Origin: Synanceia verrucosa
Lineage: Eukaryota > Chordata > Actinopteri > Perciformes > Synanceiidae
Reading direction: 5' to 3'
NCBI GenBank assembly: GCA_029721515.1
Contig: CM056562.1
Span: 20,095,335-20,159,334 of the forward strand
Length of the DNA stretch: 64,000 bases
This document shows, one piece after another, positions 12,456 to 25,560 of this stretch. The position numbers and the translations under genes are program-made. Positions within the stretch are counted from its first letter, which is position 1. Each line of letters opens with the position of its first letter. Below the pieces are notes generated by a model. It saw only the letters and a program-made list of their open reading frames with translations. It searched no databases and was not told where the DNA came from.

Positions 12456-13407
12456 AACTCCTCACTTGATTTATTGACCAAGTAAACATTGCAAACATGA
12501 GTTGGTCTCAGTCACTATCAGTCACTCAATCCCATTGGTCCCATTTAGAGTCAAATAGACCAGAGAGCAGTGGATGCTGTAGGGCTTCTCCTGTCTAAGT
12601 GTGTTTTGATCATACAAGTCTAACATTTTTATTGTGTTTTAGTTTATCAAAGATAATTATAACATTTTATGGCCAAAATGCCGCACCCAATCCTCAAAAC
12701 AGTGACTACATCTGGCACTCCAGATGGATGCCAAAACAGCTGATGTACTCACAATGATTTATGTCAAGAAAAGACAGTGATCTTCCAGAGATGTTCCTGT
12801 AATTTACAGTTGTTGTTGTTGTTGAAATAATGTCTCAGTTAAATTTTTAAAAATTAGTCACTTAGTCATACAAGCTGCCATGCAACAACAAGGGCTACAG
12901 TCTCACCACTGAGGATAGAGACCTGTAAACCAAGCAAATGTGTAAAATATCACTATTTTTTTATTAAATGTATCACAGTAATCTATATAATATACACTGT
13001 CACATCTGTGTATCCAGAATAAACTCATAGAAACTTTATGGCATTATTTATAATCGCTTTGATATGACCTGCACTTTTCTTTTTTATCTTCTGTCCTCCA
13101 GCCACTGTAAATAATTCATTTTTCATTAAAGACTCATTACCACTAAAATCCTTGCATTTATATTATCACAGAGCATGAGATGAAAAAAGAGAGGGAAGGA
13201 GTGTGTGTGTGAGTTGAAATATGAGGCAAAACCATAAATAGATTGTGTGCTCTAATGTGATTGTCATCCTGCGGTTGCTCTTTGTCTGCAGAGAATGCAG
13301 AGCGATGAGTCCAATGAGAGAGAGATCAATGAAAGACAGAGAGAGGAGAGAGGGAGGGTGGTGAAAGATGAGTGAAGACAGGGAGTGACGACCATGTGGA
13401 TAACAGA

Positions 13408-13444
<37 letters not shown>

Positions 13445-13895
13445 CATGCCTGCTGAGAAATTGGGAGCTTATGTATCACATTGTTTTCGTATGCAGATCA
13501 GTTGGTGTTATCGTCCACTCTTCAAGAACGGTAGTGTATGGTTATTTATGTAAAGATACAGTCCAGGCTTAGAGCTTTCATGTTACCTAACTCCCTCCCT
13601 GGCAGCCATGTTGGAGGTTTGCTCCTGAGCAGGCCCAGTGTGTTTATGAAGGTCGTCTTAATATGATTGGTTAGGCAGTCTGTTTTGTGAAGGAGAATGG
13701 GAGAAAAGCTAACAAACTAGCCAGCAATGTTAGTATCCCCTTTTCACAGAACAAAGGTGTCAATGTTCTATATTTTCTTTCATGTGCATCCAAAGGCTGA
13801 TAGAGCTTGTTTCTGCGAGCCATAGAGCTTTATTGTCGTCCACAAACTATGAAAACACATGAGCCGCTGCACTAGGAACCATGTTTCAACACATC
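12456..13895. other. Unique non-coding DNA
   Basis: AT-rich sequence, a short (GTT)n at 12810-12822 and a GT tract at 13.4 kb. No gene or repeat family recognised. Confidence 0.7.
13409..13444. repeat. (GT)n microsatellite
   Basis: About 16 GT units ending in GCGTGC. Confidence 0.95.
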
Positions 13896-13903
13896 CTGTA
13901 TAC

Positions 13904-13954
13904 TAGGGGTGCGCAAATTTTTGGACTCGCGAGCCACATTGGGTTATAAAATTT

Positions 13955-14011
<57 letters not shown>

Positions 14012-14439
14012 TGAAACAGAGTGACACCACATTAGTGCATCCATTTCACGTTAAAAATTAACACTTTAACGATGCTCTTTGTTGGATTATTTGTTTGCTG
14101 AATTACAGGAGAAGCTTGGAGAGGCTCAGCAAAGATGGTTAATCCAATTTTATCAGCATGTTTTATCGTGAGTTATGACTGCATTGTTAGTTTCCTTGAT
14201 TATCTGAATTGAGTTCTGCTTCATGACCTGCTTTAATCTTCTTTAGTTGTTCTGCATTTCCGGCAGTTTGTCCAAATAGACATACCGTTGCTCATGCCGC
14301 CATGGATTGAGTTAATGCGGTGGCAGCCCTAAATATGATATAATTGATTTTAATAATATAATTTGGACAAGTTCGGTTGGCCAAATTAAACATCCCACCA
14401 AGCCATATATGGCCAGCGGCCGTAGTTCTCCCATATCTG
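13904..14439. mobile_element. Non-autonomous hAT element with perfect 8-bp target duplication
   Basis: Flanked by identical 8-bp direct repeats CTGTATAC at 13896-13903 and 14440-14447, the duplication length of hAT transposons. The left end is TAGGGGTGCGCAAATTTTTG followed by GAGCCACATTGGG; the right end, read inward, is CAGATATGGGAGAACTACGG followed by CCGCTGGCCATATATGGC. Both resemble the common vertebrate hAT terminus type (CAGGGGTGGGCAAACTACGG), recalled from general knowledge. The 536-bp interior has no transposase and contains a 52-bp TA microsatellite (13958-14009). Confidence 0.85.
13958..14009. repeat. (TA)n microsatellite inside the hAT element
   Basis: About 26 pure TA units, lying wholly within the hAT element at 13904-14439. 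Confidence 0.95.
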
Positions 14440-14447
14440 CTGTATAC

Positions 14448-17400
14448 TGCAGCTGATTGTGAATCATCTTCTTGCATCTAAAACTCGTCCTCCCAGGAAA
14501 TGCACTATTTCCTCCTATTTTTTAAAATTTATTAAAATACTCTCAAAGCTACAGTGGCCACATTTCCATTTCTCAAGATTTACATCTTCAGTGGGAACCA
14601 AAGTGCCACACTACCTGAACTGAAAACACAAAATACGCTTTTTTGTGTTGGCATGTAGGATGTGTTTCCACACACATAACCTCCAACAATAAAGCAACAC
14701 TGAGGGCCCCTCGCCATAGTATGACTTACTCGCATGGCAATCAGCTTGTTGTGCTGACCTCAGCACCTGTTGTGAACAGCGTGCAGCTAAAAGTTTACTG
14801 TCACAACTGACACTCGTGAACTTCGGTTCAATATTATGTGCATCAATCTACATACCTCATATTCGGCGTGTGGCTGTGTGCAAAGGGCTGTGACCCATGT
14901 GCCACTTACTGCTAAAAGACAAAAATATCTACAGAGTGAAAGTAAGTTATATTTGGCATAATGTGCCTGAATGTATCCACATCCACACTATATCACCCAG
15001 GATTTGTGTCTCTGTTTCTAGCCTGGTTGTTGCATTACGGTCAGTGTGAAATGTTTTTTTTTTTTTTTTCACTTCCATGCGTGTGTGATTATAGAGTTAT
15101 TCCTTCAAATGTTTGCCTTTGTGTCAGTTTATATGTCTGATTGACCATGCCACTGTTTGGCATTCGCCTCGACATGCTGCCAGTCAATAAGGCAGCGTGA
15201 TTATTCAAATGGGCTTCAGGTTTAACACTCCTCCTCATTGACTTGATGAAGGTTTTAGTCGCGTTAAGAAGCTGACACACTCCATTACAGAGAACATTCC
15301 TTTATTGATTAAACCATTCCAAGGTCTGGCCTTTATTTCTCAGGAAGGATCTCCTCAATAATAGCTGCACCTCTTTTAAACACACACCGAGCTTTTCCAT
15401 ATGCACACAGGTATATAAATACAGTATTATAAATTAAAAGGATTCAGTGTGTAAATGATGAATTCCTTTAATGATATAAACTTGAGAAGGAGTTACCTAG
15501 ACTGAAAAAAATAAACTTGAATAAAACAAAGGACCAAAACACAGAACAGAGCAGGTTTTAACAATGGATAGAAACACAAAGAACAAAAATATTGACTGTT
15601 GTTTTTAGACATGTCTAAAAGCCAATTAAATTATTTGGCATTTAATATGGAATGCCAGTTAATTTATTATAAAATAAATAAATACCTGTGGGTCGGAATC
15701 TGTGAGATAAATATGCCCCGTTCATTTGAACATGACATAACACATCCTGAGCTGGGACCTAAATGTGACATTGGGACATGGAATAAACTAATGTGTAATC
15801 ATGAATTGATGTAAATAAAAGTATTCCTTTGAAAAACAACTCCAAACTCTAAACTATTTTTTTTTCCACTTATTGAACTTATATAACTCATATATTTATA
15901 CGTATAAATGTGTATATGACTGGCCTCTTACGCCAGGCTTTATTTCCGATGAATTGATACGCTTATTAGTTTATTAATTTTATACTAAATTAAATATCAT
16001 TGAGCAAGTCAAAAGCAAGGTCTCTTTTTAGTATGTTGTTCCTTTTCTGTGGATTGATTTAAACACAGACAAAGCACACACACACACACACACACAGACA
16101 AATTCACTCATGCACTTGTGAGTTATATTTGCCACATTGGTGCTCCATATAAACCCAAGGATTTCCCAGTCATCAAAGTTTAAAAGGTGTTGCCTTGTGA
16201 AACTAATCACCTGTTTAACAACCTATGAGACAAGCTAAACAAGGAGGCTACTTTATAAGCGCCTCAAGCACGCACACACTCAGACATATACAGTGTGTGG
16301 TGCGGCACAAATGTACTTGCCGAGGGCCATATCAAATGATTCCAGAACATTTGACAGCATGTCTCATAATAACAAACACAAATAGAGAAAGTGAGGGGAG
16401 GCATAGAAAATATATGAATAACATATCATTCATTCTGTCAGGAAAACTTTATCTTGGCATGTCAATGCTCTCTATCAGCTGGAAACAAATTTCCAAAGAT
16501 TTGTAGGATAAAAAAATAATAATTATTTGATAATTTTTGCCACGCTCGACACACAGATGAATCTTTGAATTGAGTTTTTTTTTTTGTAAACCTTTGAAGA
16601 CCGAATGCTAACTTTATTGGCACTGTCACTGTTAACCCAAAGGTACTTTGTTGCTGATACAGCTTCAGTGAAATCAATAACCATTTAGTGAATTATACGT
16701 TCATGCCAAATCTGATGTCTCTTCCAGACTTAGATTAGCTACATCCACCACTGCCCACACTGAGGTCCTTGTCTTCTCAGACGAGACGCCAATTAATAAT
16801 TGCTAAGTAATAATGTATATTACAGTATGCAAATATGCTTTCCGTTCAGATACTGTCATTAAGTTGTGTGCACTTAAATATCTGTTCAAGGCAGATATTG
16901 AGTCTGCGTTTAATAGATTCATATTCTAGCCAAAGTAATTAAGTCCCATTTGGAGATGATTAGATGGACTTGCTGTATGCTGAGTAATGATAGTTTCCAC
17001 TGCATAAAGGGTTTGCTTTATTTCTTTTTTTTGTTCTTCGAAAGTTTGTTGAACAAAAAATGTCTGGGAGCTTTTGTTGAGGTCAGACATTTTTTTTTTT
17101 TTTTTTTTAATAATTGAACATCACATTGTCAAAGTTCATAAGATACTCACATATCTGAAATATTTTATGAAGCTCAAATGGAGTTACAAGTTTTTGATCA
17201 ACAAATAGCAAATGCTAGCTCCAGTAACTATGCTTGTTCCCTGAGCAAACATTTCCATCTTTCATCTATTTGTGAAATCCACAGAAAGGGTGACCAACCA
17301 AAAAAAAAAAAAGAAAAAGAGAAACAGACCACTGACAGCAACAGCTTGTTAATGATAATGCCTCCTGCAATGCATACACTGTAAATAAAAAGCAAAATAG

Positions 17401-18850
17401 AGGAAATCTGGTATAATAAAAGGTGAATTCTGCAAAAATGTACTTTTTTGTTAGCACAAAATAAATCCGCATAACAGAAAAGTTATAATACTCCACTCTC
17501 TGCCAGTGTCCAGTGTTTCTCTTTTTAACAGAAAAGCTTTTTTCATTCATTCATTTCAATCAGATGTATTTTGCCGTCAGCAGAGCTCGACACTTTCTGC
17601 AGATGTTTCACATTAAAAGCCTATCAGAGGAATAGATGATGCCCTTTGAGCCACTGGAAGGCTTTTAATGAGAAACATCTGTGATAAAGCATCCTGAATT
17701 TTATCAAGGCAACAGGTAAACAGGGAGAAAGAGCTGAGTTTGCATTAAGAGCAAATTTAAATGGATTCCATCTGGAGTCTTGTTTGATGGCAACGTATGA
17801 GTCCAATATTCACTCTCCTTTTAGCTCTGTTTTTGGCCTCCGCCAACGCTCCAGTGTGTTCACCAGCCAGTCGCTAACTGTGCGTGTTTGCCATTTGTTG
17901 CTCGGCAGGAGCCACACAGAAAGTTAATTCAAGTTTTTCTTCACTGAAGTGTGGATTGGTGCGGGTTTAAGTATTATATTATTTAATTAAACATATATGT
18001 ATATGGTCACTAGTAATTTACTTGTGTTTGGCATGTTATCGTCAAGATCGATTGCTCAAAGTTTATCCAGTCTTTTGATTCAAATCCAAATATCAATAGT
18101 TAGTAACTTTGCACAGTAGTTGCTTTTGAGCTGGATGTCTTCCCATTCTTCCTTTTAGCTAATCTGGTCATGACTAACCACTTTACAGTTACTGTCAGAG
18201 AACAAAGCTTGCGCAAAAAGCAACAGGGAATAGATATAGCCTAAACTCAATTTCTGCTTGGAATAAATGATGTGAGAGCGCTCACTGTTCTTCCATTACT
18301 CATGACACAAGGTTGTCTCCTTTCACTTTGCAGAGGACATGTGATTTCAGCTTGAAATTCAGCCCTTTATGCACATCCAACCACTACCTGTGGTACAGTA
18401 TTAGCCCATTGGGACTGCTGCTCGCCTACTTTATCACTCTCTTTTTCATTTTCTTAGGCATTTGGCCGGCATTTCTATGGAAGATCCCCAAAATACACAT
18501 GCAGACTTGATTGTGTGGGCGCCACCTCGGTGATTGCCTATTTAGTGAGTAATTATCTCTGTCTTTCTCACTCTCAGCCAACACAAGCACTGATTGAGTT
18601 CGTCTCATTGTGGGTAATGTCTTATTTATCATAAGAGCCCAGTGTGTTTTTTACAGAACAGGGAAAAAAAAAAGTTAAAACAGGAATGAAACACCATGAG
18701 GAAGAGAAAATAAGGGCAACAAAACAAGACGCCAGGTCACTCTGAGCTTGTGGTGGATGGCATCAGGGAATGAAACTTACTGCTTGGTAAGTTCTGATAT
18801 GTACACCAGTTTTTTTCCATGTCTTTTGTCAGCAAGGCACCTTCAACTTA
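14448..18850. other. Unique AT-rich non-coding DNA
   Basis: Poly-T runs at about 15054-15070 and 17090-17109, one CA tract, otherwise unique. The AT-rich 15.4-17.5 kb part holds short frames only. No gene found. Confidence 0.7.
16074..16096. repeat. (CA)n microsatellite
   Basis: About 11 CA units. Confidence 0.9.
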
Positions 18851-19487
18851 ACGCTACGTTTACACATAGCAGGGTGTTTTGATAAACGAATATTTCCTTC
18901 CCTCCATTTTCCAAAATAACATTGTGCACACGTCATAGTTTTCAAAAAACTTTCCGTTCACATTAACCCGCATAAATACGCTGTTGAGAGCCATCATAAC
19001 TATGGCAAGCCAATGAGCGACAGTGTAGGAAGAAGGAGGAAGGCATGCAAGCCAATCAGAAGCCTCATCGACAACAACGACTAACACAAGTGACTTCCTG
19101 TTCCTCCGAGCCCTAATATGTCTCTGCTCATGTACATACAGTAATAGAGGAGCTGTATTTGCAAAACACTTAAAAAGTACTTGCACCAACAGAAATGCTA
19201 CTGATACCCTGGACTACTCTGACAGCCGTGCAACACAAAAAAGGTTGCACTTTTGGTGCATAGATTTCCTCAAACTCTGTTTTTCTCCATTTATATTCAA
19301 ATGCGAAACCGGAGTTTTCCTAAATGTCCACTTTTGCCAGAGTTTTCCTAAATGTCCACTTTTTCCGGAGTTTTTAGAAAGAATCATATTCAGAGGAGAA
19401 ATCGTCGTTTGTGTGTAAATGAAAGGCACACACGAAGGGAAAAGTCTCAGTTTTTACAAATACTCCTGTATGTAAATGGGCCCTAAA
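18851..19487. mobile_element. Candidate inverted-repeat DNA element
   Basis: The left side GCTACGTTTACACATAGCAG and the right side reverse-complemented TAGGGCCCATTTACATACAG are loosely related, and both continue into A-rich sequence (TTTTGATAAACGA against TTTGTAAAAACTGA). The pattern resembles fish DNA elements with TTTACA-rich ends. The interior contains a 28-bp tandem duplication at 19311-19366. No target duplication is visible and the exact ends are uncertain. Confidence 0.4.
19311..19366. repeat. 28-bp tandem duplication
   Basis: Two adjacent units (19311-19338 and 19339-19366) share AGTTTTCCTAAATGTCCACT and differ at only a few bases; a partial third unit (GGAGTTTTTAG) follows. Confidence 0.8.
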
Positions 19488-20089
19488 AGTGGAGTACTTT
19501 CAACTACAATCAGATAGGTTTGAGAGAGTGTTTAGGCATTTGCTGGTAGATCCCTATTCTAGACACATCTAGGAATGTCTGATGCAGCCTCAGCACGTCA
19601 CTAATCTGTTTCTTTGTGTTTATAAGTAAATCAAAGGTCTAATCAGCTCTCAAGCTGCAGAAGAGGAGAGGAAAAGAGAGGAGGAGGAGAGGCGGTATAG
19701 GCTATTTTTCAATCTAATGACCAATTAAGATCAGGCTAAACGAGGAGGCAGGAGAGCATTGTCTAGTGCAGACCTCATTGAGACTCTAATAAAATGTCAA
19801 AATACCACCTCTCTCTATCACGCACACACTCTGTCTCTCAGTCTCTCTCTCTCAACCACTACCATTCAATTTGTTTTTGCTTTTCATACCTCCTTTTTAA
19901 TTCCTTGATTCTTTTTTCTTTTTGTCATTCACAACAAAAACACAAACATTTTCAGTCATGCAGTGGAAAGAGAAAAGAAATCACCTTTTCTTTGCTACTC
20001 CTTCACTTGCAGTGGTTATTGCACACCCACACACACTGGCTTCCCTCTCATCTCTTTTTTTATTTAGAAGGGCAAAGACAGAGCGAGAG

Positions 20090-20112
20090 AAGAAGAAGAA
20101 GAAGAAGAAAAA
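20090..20112. repeat. (GAA)n trinucleotide repeat
   Basis: About seven GAA/AAG units. Confidence 0.9.
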
Positions 20113-21130
20113 GCAGTGCTGTAGATTTGAGCTGCATACTGTATCAATTTTGCCCAGTCTAAATGACCTAAATAAGGAATTCAATACTGCGGGGTCTGAA
20201 TAGGAGAGCTTAGTCCACATATTTATTGAATCCAGCCTCTTTGTCCAGTGCCAGCGCACTCTGTGGTTTTAGTCTCCACTCCAGTGATCCAACGTGGAAT
20301 GGAAATACGATCTCCCTCCCTCTCTCTCTCTTTTTCTCACTCTCCTTTTTTCTGTTTTTCTTTCGCCAAGCTCAGGCCTGGCACCAGAGAGATGGAGCAA
20401 GGGTGGTGAAGGGAGCGAGGGAGATACAAAGCAAAAGGAGACCAAGAGAAAAATGTGGTACCAGTGAAGTTTAGAAGGTTATGCATGTCTATTCAGGCGA
20501 TGCCACAAGTGCAAGTGAATTTATGGAATCGTTTGACATTGGTCCACATTGATTTTTATGAAATGTTCTCACTTACTTTTTTATACTCTTTCCACTTTTC
20601 AGTGCCGGGACATCAAAACATGATGAGTTGTAAAGCTGGAAAAAATGTGAATACATATATTAATAATGCATCTGATCGTCACCAGCATACATGCACTAAA
20701 TCTGTTCACCCAAAGATAAATTGCTGGTATGAGAAGGGTAAAGACGACAGTGATGTTAGAACTGTAGCAAGGGCATGTCCAAACTGTTGACTTTAGTGTT
20801 TTTCATCATGATCATGTTCTTTACCACACCTCAACCATGTAGAATTTGTTACCAAGAGCTAAATAAACCTTAACTAATTAGGTGTCAGATAAGAAAATAT
20901 TAGAAAATTTTAGAAAGCAATGCATAAATTGTCATTAAGTTTGAGACAATGCTACAAGTCAACAGCTGTTGTGAGGGGACCTAATTGGCCTACATATACT
21001 TATGGTTAGTCAGTGGCACTATGCTTCAAACCATGATGCTTTGGTACCCGTTTAGTGTCCATTTTAGACGTATTAAGAACATATGTGTCACTTTTGGTAC
21101 TTACTTAATTTTTTGGACTACCTACGCAAC

Positions 21131-21180
21131 AAAAGTACTTGATCGGGTTTAGGAAAAGATCATACTTTAGTTTAAAATAT
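21131..21180 (+). repeat. Possible dispersed repeat (GGGTTTAGGAAAAGATCA type)
   Basis: AAAGTACTTGATCGGGTTTA followed by GGAAAAGATCATACTTTAG resembles a short phrase seen repeatedly in perciform fish DNA, from memory. It occurs once in this window, so repeat status is not shown by the window itself. Confidence 0.25.
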
Positions 21181-21959
21181 TTTTTTGTCTTTTGTGTAAC
21201 AAAATATCAAAAAAACACAAACAGCAATCTTGTGACAGTGTTAGATGTCAGAAGTATTTGGTCATGAAGCTAAGCACTGGATATGAAATTTTTTTATCAA
21301 ATTTCATGGGTTGAAAAATCAGAGGACCTAAAAAAATTCCACTGCTGTGTTAACTAAAGCCTTTCTTAATATGCACCCTAGCTGACTTGTAGCTTCAAAC
21401 CGTTAATATTTCAGAGAAAAAAATAGAACACGGGGAAAAAATGTGGGGTTTTATGTGTCAAACTTTTCTTTGAGCAAGAGTTCATTTTTGCATGCAACTG
21501 TGGGTTTCGAAAGGCTCTCATAAGCCCCAGGGGTCACACATTTTTCTCAACCAGTGGACCAACCATTTAATCTTTCAATTGTAGAGAAATCACCAAAATT
21601 TGAGGTACAACATTTTCCCACGACACCAGCAATTTTGACAGCTGCAGTAGAAATGGATTTGTTTACCTTTGTAAAGGGATAGGGCAATTTGAACCATGCA
21701 CTGTGTTGAAAGTAATGGTGATACTGGATAACGGTATAAAGCTCCAGCATTTAGCTTGAAATGGAGGTGACAAAGGAGGTCATCCCTGTATGTCCTTTTC
21801 TTTATGTGTGTGCTGGTATGACCTTTTTAAGATCCAGCCAAACTGCTACACACACTCCCTCTGTGCCTGTCATTTACAGGTTGGCTATCGACATCTTACG
21901 GTCTGCGCTCAGGGGATTGATGCACACATGCCAGCTTCGTACACACGTGTGGTCTGCAT

Positions 21960-21979
21960 CAACACACACACACACACAT
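21960..21979. repeat. (CA)n microsatellite
   Basis: About nine CA units. Confidence 0.9.
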
Positions 21980-23310
21980 AGACGGCAGTTTGTGAGAGCC
22001 AATAGAGAAAAGAAAAAGCCATGAGGATCAGTTGATGTAAACACTGCGTTAGTTCCATAGCTCCCATGTGGAAATGATTTCTGCTGAAATTCTGTCAAAG
22101 ATTAGGATGCTAGAATGTCCTCCTATTGTGTCTGATGGACATGGAATCGAGAGAAAAAGCTCTTCTCTGCATCCACACATCTGCTTTTGGTCATTTTTGA
22201 GGTTTTCGAAAGGCATGCACCCAATTCAAATCAATAACTACATTCACCTCATCAAAGCCTGCACAATATTATGTGCTGGCAAGCTCATGCAATCAAAAAG
22301 TATGAGGACAGCTGATCCCTGCTGTGCCTACAGGCTACTACATGTCCCCGTGTCAGAAAAACAATGGAAATCACTGCTGTCATGTCCTCAGGCTTTGGCC
22401 TCTCCAAGCTTTGTCTTTAGCCCATATTCAAACGTAAACAATCCCCCCTTGGTGGTCAACGTCTCTGCTTGCCAGCATCACCTTTCCATGGAAGTGATCG
22501 CGAAAAATACGCCCACATACGGCAGATTGTTAGACTAGCTTGAGGGGGTAATTTTGCTGGGGAAACCTCACATAAGCTCCTTATCACAACACATTAAGAA
22601 GAGGAGGGGAGGGGAGCACTTGTGTCAGCTGTCCGGCCCTGTTGGAGAAGGCGAGCCAGCCTTAATGTGACAGGTCAGTGAACAACACAAGCCAAAGGCT
22701 CGGGAGGGCCAATGGAGACATACTGTTTGCCTTCATTTGTGCAGAATATTTTGTGAGTTGTAACCCTTTTGTTCCGTTAAGAGTTTGGGGGGACTTTTTT
22801 TTACACAGGGTGCTTTATAGATTGTAGGTAAAACTGTCATTTCGGAAAGAGTGTAAAATACAGTGGTATTTCCAGTGTAAGCAATCAGGCATTTATTTTC
22901 CAGAAAAACAACAACATATGTTTAGATCTAGCTCTATAATAATGCTAGTATATTATAGGCACTAATTGGGGATTGTCAGGTCTGTGTTATGGGCATTAAT
23001 GCAACTGATGCAACATGAGAAAGATTCTGGAATTCGTCAATTTAGGGACTTCTTTTCACAACTAACTGAAAGGAAAGGACTGATCTTGTACATCAAACAA
23101 GCTGCATGAGTTTCATTGTGATGAGTCTCTCATCCACACTAACTCGTCGTTATTGGAGACCCATTCTCACTTTCCCAGTCTCACTTTTTTGGGTCATAAT
23201 TCAGATATTTTCGACAGAATTGAAGGGATGGAACCAAATTATTTTTGTGGACATGTAAATGTGAAAAAGCACCAACCAGACAGAAACAGACACAAATATT
23301 AATTACAAAT

Positions 23311-23334
23311 AACCCTAACCCCTAACCCTGACCC
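23311..23334. repeat. Short telomere-like (CCCTAA) stretch
   Basis: AACCCTAACCCCTAACCCTG: about three imperfect CCCTAA units. Too short to imply a former chromosome end. Confidence 0.6.
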
Positions 23335-24193
23335 AATGAACAAACAAGAGAGGCTCTCAGTAGTTTTGGGTGGTTTTGGTTGGTTGACAGGCATTCATGC
23401 AATACAAATCAACAACCGTTTTGATATTCTACCAGGCAACCAGTCTCTTATTTAGTCTAGAGTAAATTCTAATAATATCCATTGAATATCCCAACTTATC
23501 AGTCATCTGTGGACATCAGTACACAGTATAATTAACCTCATTATTCTTGAGGTCTTCCAGCAGCTCCATAATCCAGATTGTAACTGTGTTAATTATCTTT
23601 TTTTGTATACCTTAACGTTAAATGCAATTTCATTTGATTTCTTCTCAAATTTGCAACAAGATTTAAAGATTTATTTGAGGGCACTGGGCAATCTGAAGCT
23701 CCCACTCTGTCAATACTAAATGAAGCCAATTAACTGGAGCAGTGGTTGGAATGATAATAAGGTAGCAGGCATTGGGGTTGCCAGGTCCTCCAAGTGTTGG
23801 GTGTAAAGATGAATGAGCAACACAGGTTAGGACCTTTCTCCTGTGATGTGAAGACTGGATATTGGACTTGAATGGATCCCACTGGACTGATTTACTTTTT
23901 TAGAGGAAGCATTGAGCTTCTTCTCCTGGATTGGAAAATGCAATAATAATCCAGTGGTCAAATATATGTGAATAATGCAAGGCCTTTTAGATAGCATGTG
24001 AGTGGGATGGATGTCATTGCTGCTGCAGACCTTTGAGATATGATATTGGACTAATGAAATGTTGTGACTTTAATGAAACCCTTTTCTGATGTGCAGAGGC
24101 CCCAAATGCCACAATACTTTTTGACATGGTCTGTCAGTCTGGGACTTATTGACCTGATCCACCAAGTGGTCAGCAGTCAGTATAGAAGCCTAA

Positions 24194-24904
24194 CCCCTAA
24201 TTTCCACTGAATACAGAATGATGCCAACGTCCGTTTGCTGTCCGTCATCCAGCCGTCTGTCAATACCCACCAGATCTGTCTGTTGTGGCTCTATCGGACA
24301 GCTGGAATCATGAGGAATTACGAGATCGTAGAAAATATTATGCTATTATCATATTATTCTGGACCTCCACAATCAGCACCTCCTCATCCATGGTGCAATG
24401 CCATCTAAAAATGCACTGTCACCTCACAGCAAGAAGGTACAGGGTTTGATTCTTGGCCTGGGGCCTTTCTGTGTGGAGTCTGCATGTTCTCCAGGTTCTC
24501 TCCAGGTACTCCGGCTTCCTCCCACCATCCAAAAACATGCATGGGGATTAGGTTAATTGGCTAATTTAAATTGCCTGTGAGTGTGAATTTGAGTGGTCGT
24601 CTGTCTCTATGTGCCCTGTGATGAACTGGTAACTTGTCCAGGGTGTACCCTGCCTTTCACCCTAAGACAGCTGGGATAGGCTTCAGCCCCTCCACAACCC
24701 TATGTGAGGATAAGTGGTAGAAAATGGATGCATGCTCTGTTACCGTGCTTTGTCATCGACAAAAATATAAGCTCTATTTGTTTTGATCGGCATTGGCACA
24801 CGTCGGCACCGTTTGGCGTTCAGTGGAATTCAACACGTTGATTTGAATGGAAACGGGGTCCGATGAAATGTTGCCGTTGTTCCACATTCAGTGGAAATTA
24901 GAGG
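24194..24904. mobile_element. TAA-flanked inverted-repeat element (Harbinger-like), copy A, with nested SINE
   Basis: Left end CCCCTAATTTCCACTGAATA preceded by TAA (24191-24193). Right end TTCAGTGGAAATTAGAGG followed by CAA, a decayed version of the expected TAA. It shares the interior of copy B: CTGTCAATACCCACCAGATC on the left, and TTGATTTGAATGGAAAC with CATTGTTCCACAT-like sequence on the right. A SINE (about 24413-24732) interrupts it. About 390 bp once the SINE is subtracted; no coding capacity. Confidence 0.75.
24413..24732 (+). mobile_element. tRNA-derived SINE, 5'-truncated, nested in Harbinger-like copy A
   Basis: Matches the SINE at 12091 from GCACTGTCACCTCACAGC through the B-box-like GGTTTGATTCT, CTTTCTGTGTGGAGTC, GGTACTCCGGCTTCC, GTCCAGGGTGTACCCTGC and GGATAAGTGGTAGAAAATGG. 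The A-box end is missing or unrecognisable, as expected from incomplete reverse transcription, and a short internal segment (the TGTCTGCGTGGG part) is deleted. Confidence 0.85.
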
Positions 24905-25242
24905 CAAGTGTCCAGTCAGAGGTGATTCACAAAAAATTTGTGTGACAATGATGTGTCAAAATCAGACAGGCAAGAAGCAGCACCTGTACTCTATGTGTGT
25001 ATGTTAATCTTGGACATCTATTTCAGTGGTGTGTATGGAATTGTATAGCAGATATGGTAATGTGAGATTAAGGAAAACTGTCTGGGCAGGGATTATATCG
25101 ACATGATGTGGGCAGCGTTTTAAAATGAGAGGTACATTTAAGTAAATCTGTGTCCTTCTTGAAGAACGACAGGCAAGATGCCCTTGAGCAATCCCCTGTT
25201 CCAGTGGAGCTGCTCACTAACCCCAACACAGTGACTGGGTTT

Positions 25243-25560
25243 AAAGGTTCACTTCACCCAAATTACAAATGTTATCACATTCTTCTAGCGATACAGTACT
25301 TAGGCAGATGATTTTGGTACAAATATGACATTACAACAGCATTCCATGTGTCAAGAGGATGTATTTTAGGCTTTTCGTGTGTCATATCCACACCACTTAA
25401 AAGTAAAGTAGCATCCACAGTGTAGGCATCAAATCCACTTCATTAGGTTTTGGAAAGTTGTTATAGTTGGGCTTAAAATAAGTTTGTAAGTATGGTCACC
25501 CTTGTAAATTGTCACTGCAAACCAAAACACTGGTCTCCAACACTGATACAAGTTGTGTGA
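25243..25560. repeat. Possible dispersed repeat beginning AAAGGTTCACTTCACCC
   Basis: The start TTAAAGGTTCACTTCACCCA, followed by AATTACAAATGTTATCACAT, resembles the start of a common fish repeat, recalled from general knowledge, and TTAA-like sequence borders it. Towards 25540 the text CTCCAACACTGATACAAG fits the same family. The right boundary was not found. Confidence 0.3.

Larger units (their letters stand above)
19488..24190. other. Unique non-coding DNA
   Basis: Pyrimidine-rich patch at 19.8-20.35 kb, GAA repeat, a possible repeat phrase at 21.13 kb and a telomere-like stretch at 23.3 kb. The longest frame (156 codons from 22068, plus) has no recognisable motif and no coding-like context. 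Confidence 0.65.

Noticed and set aside
22068..22538. 156-codon plus-strand frame
   Set aside because: No recognisable motif, no splice or promoter context, and composition like surrounding DNA.
23311..23334. Evidence of a chromosome-end fusion (telomere-like repeats)
   Set aside because: Only about three imperfect units, not arranged head to head with another array.
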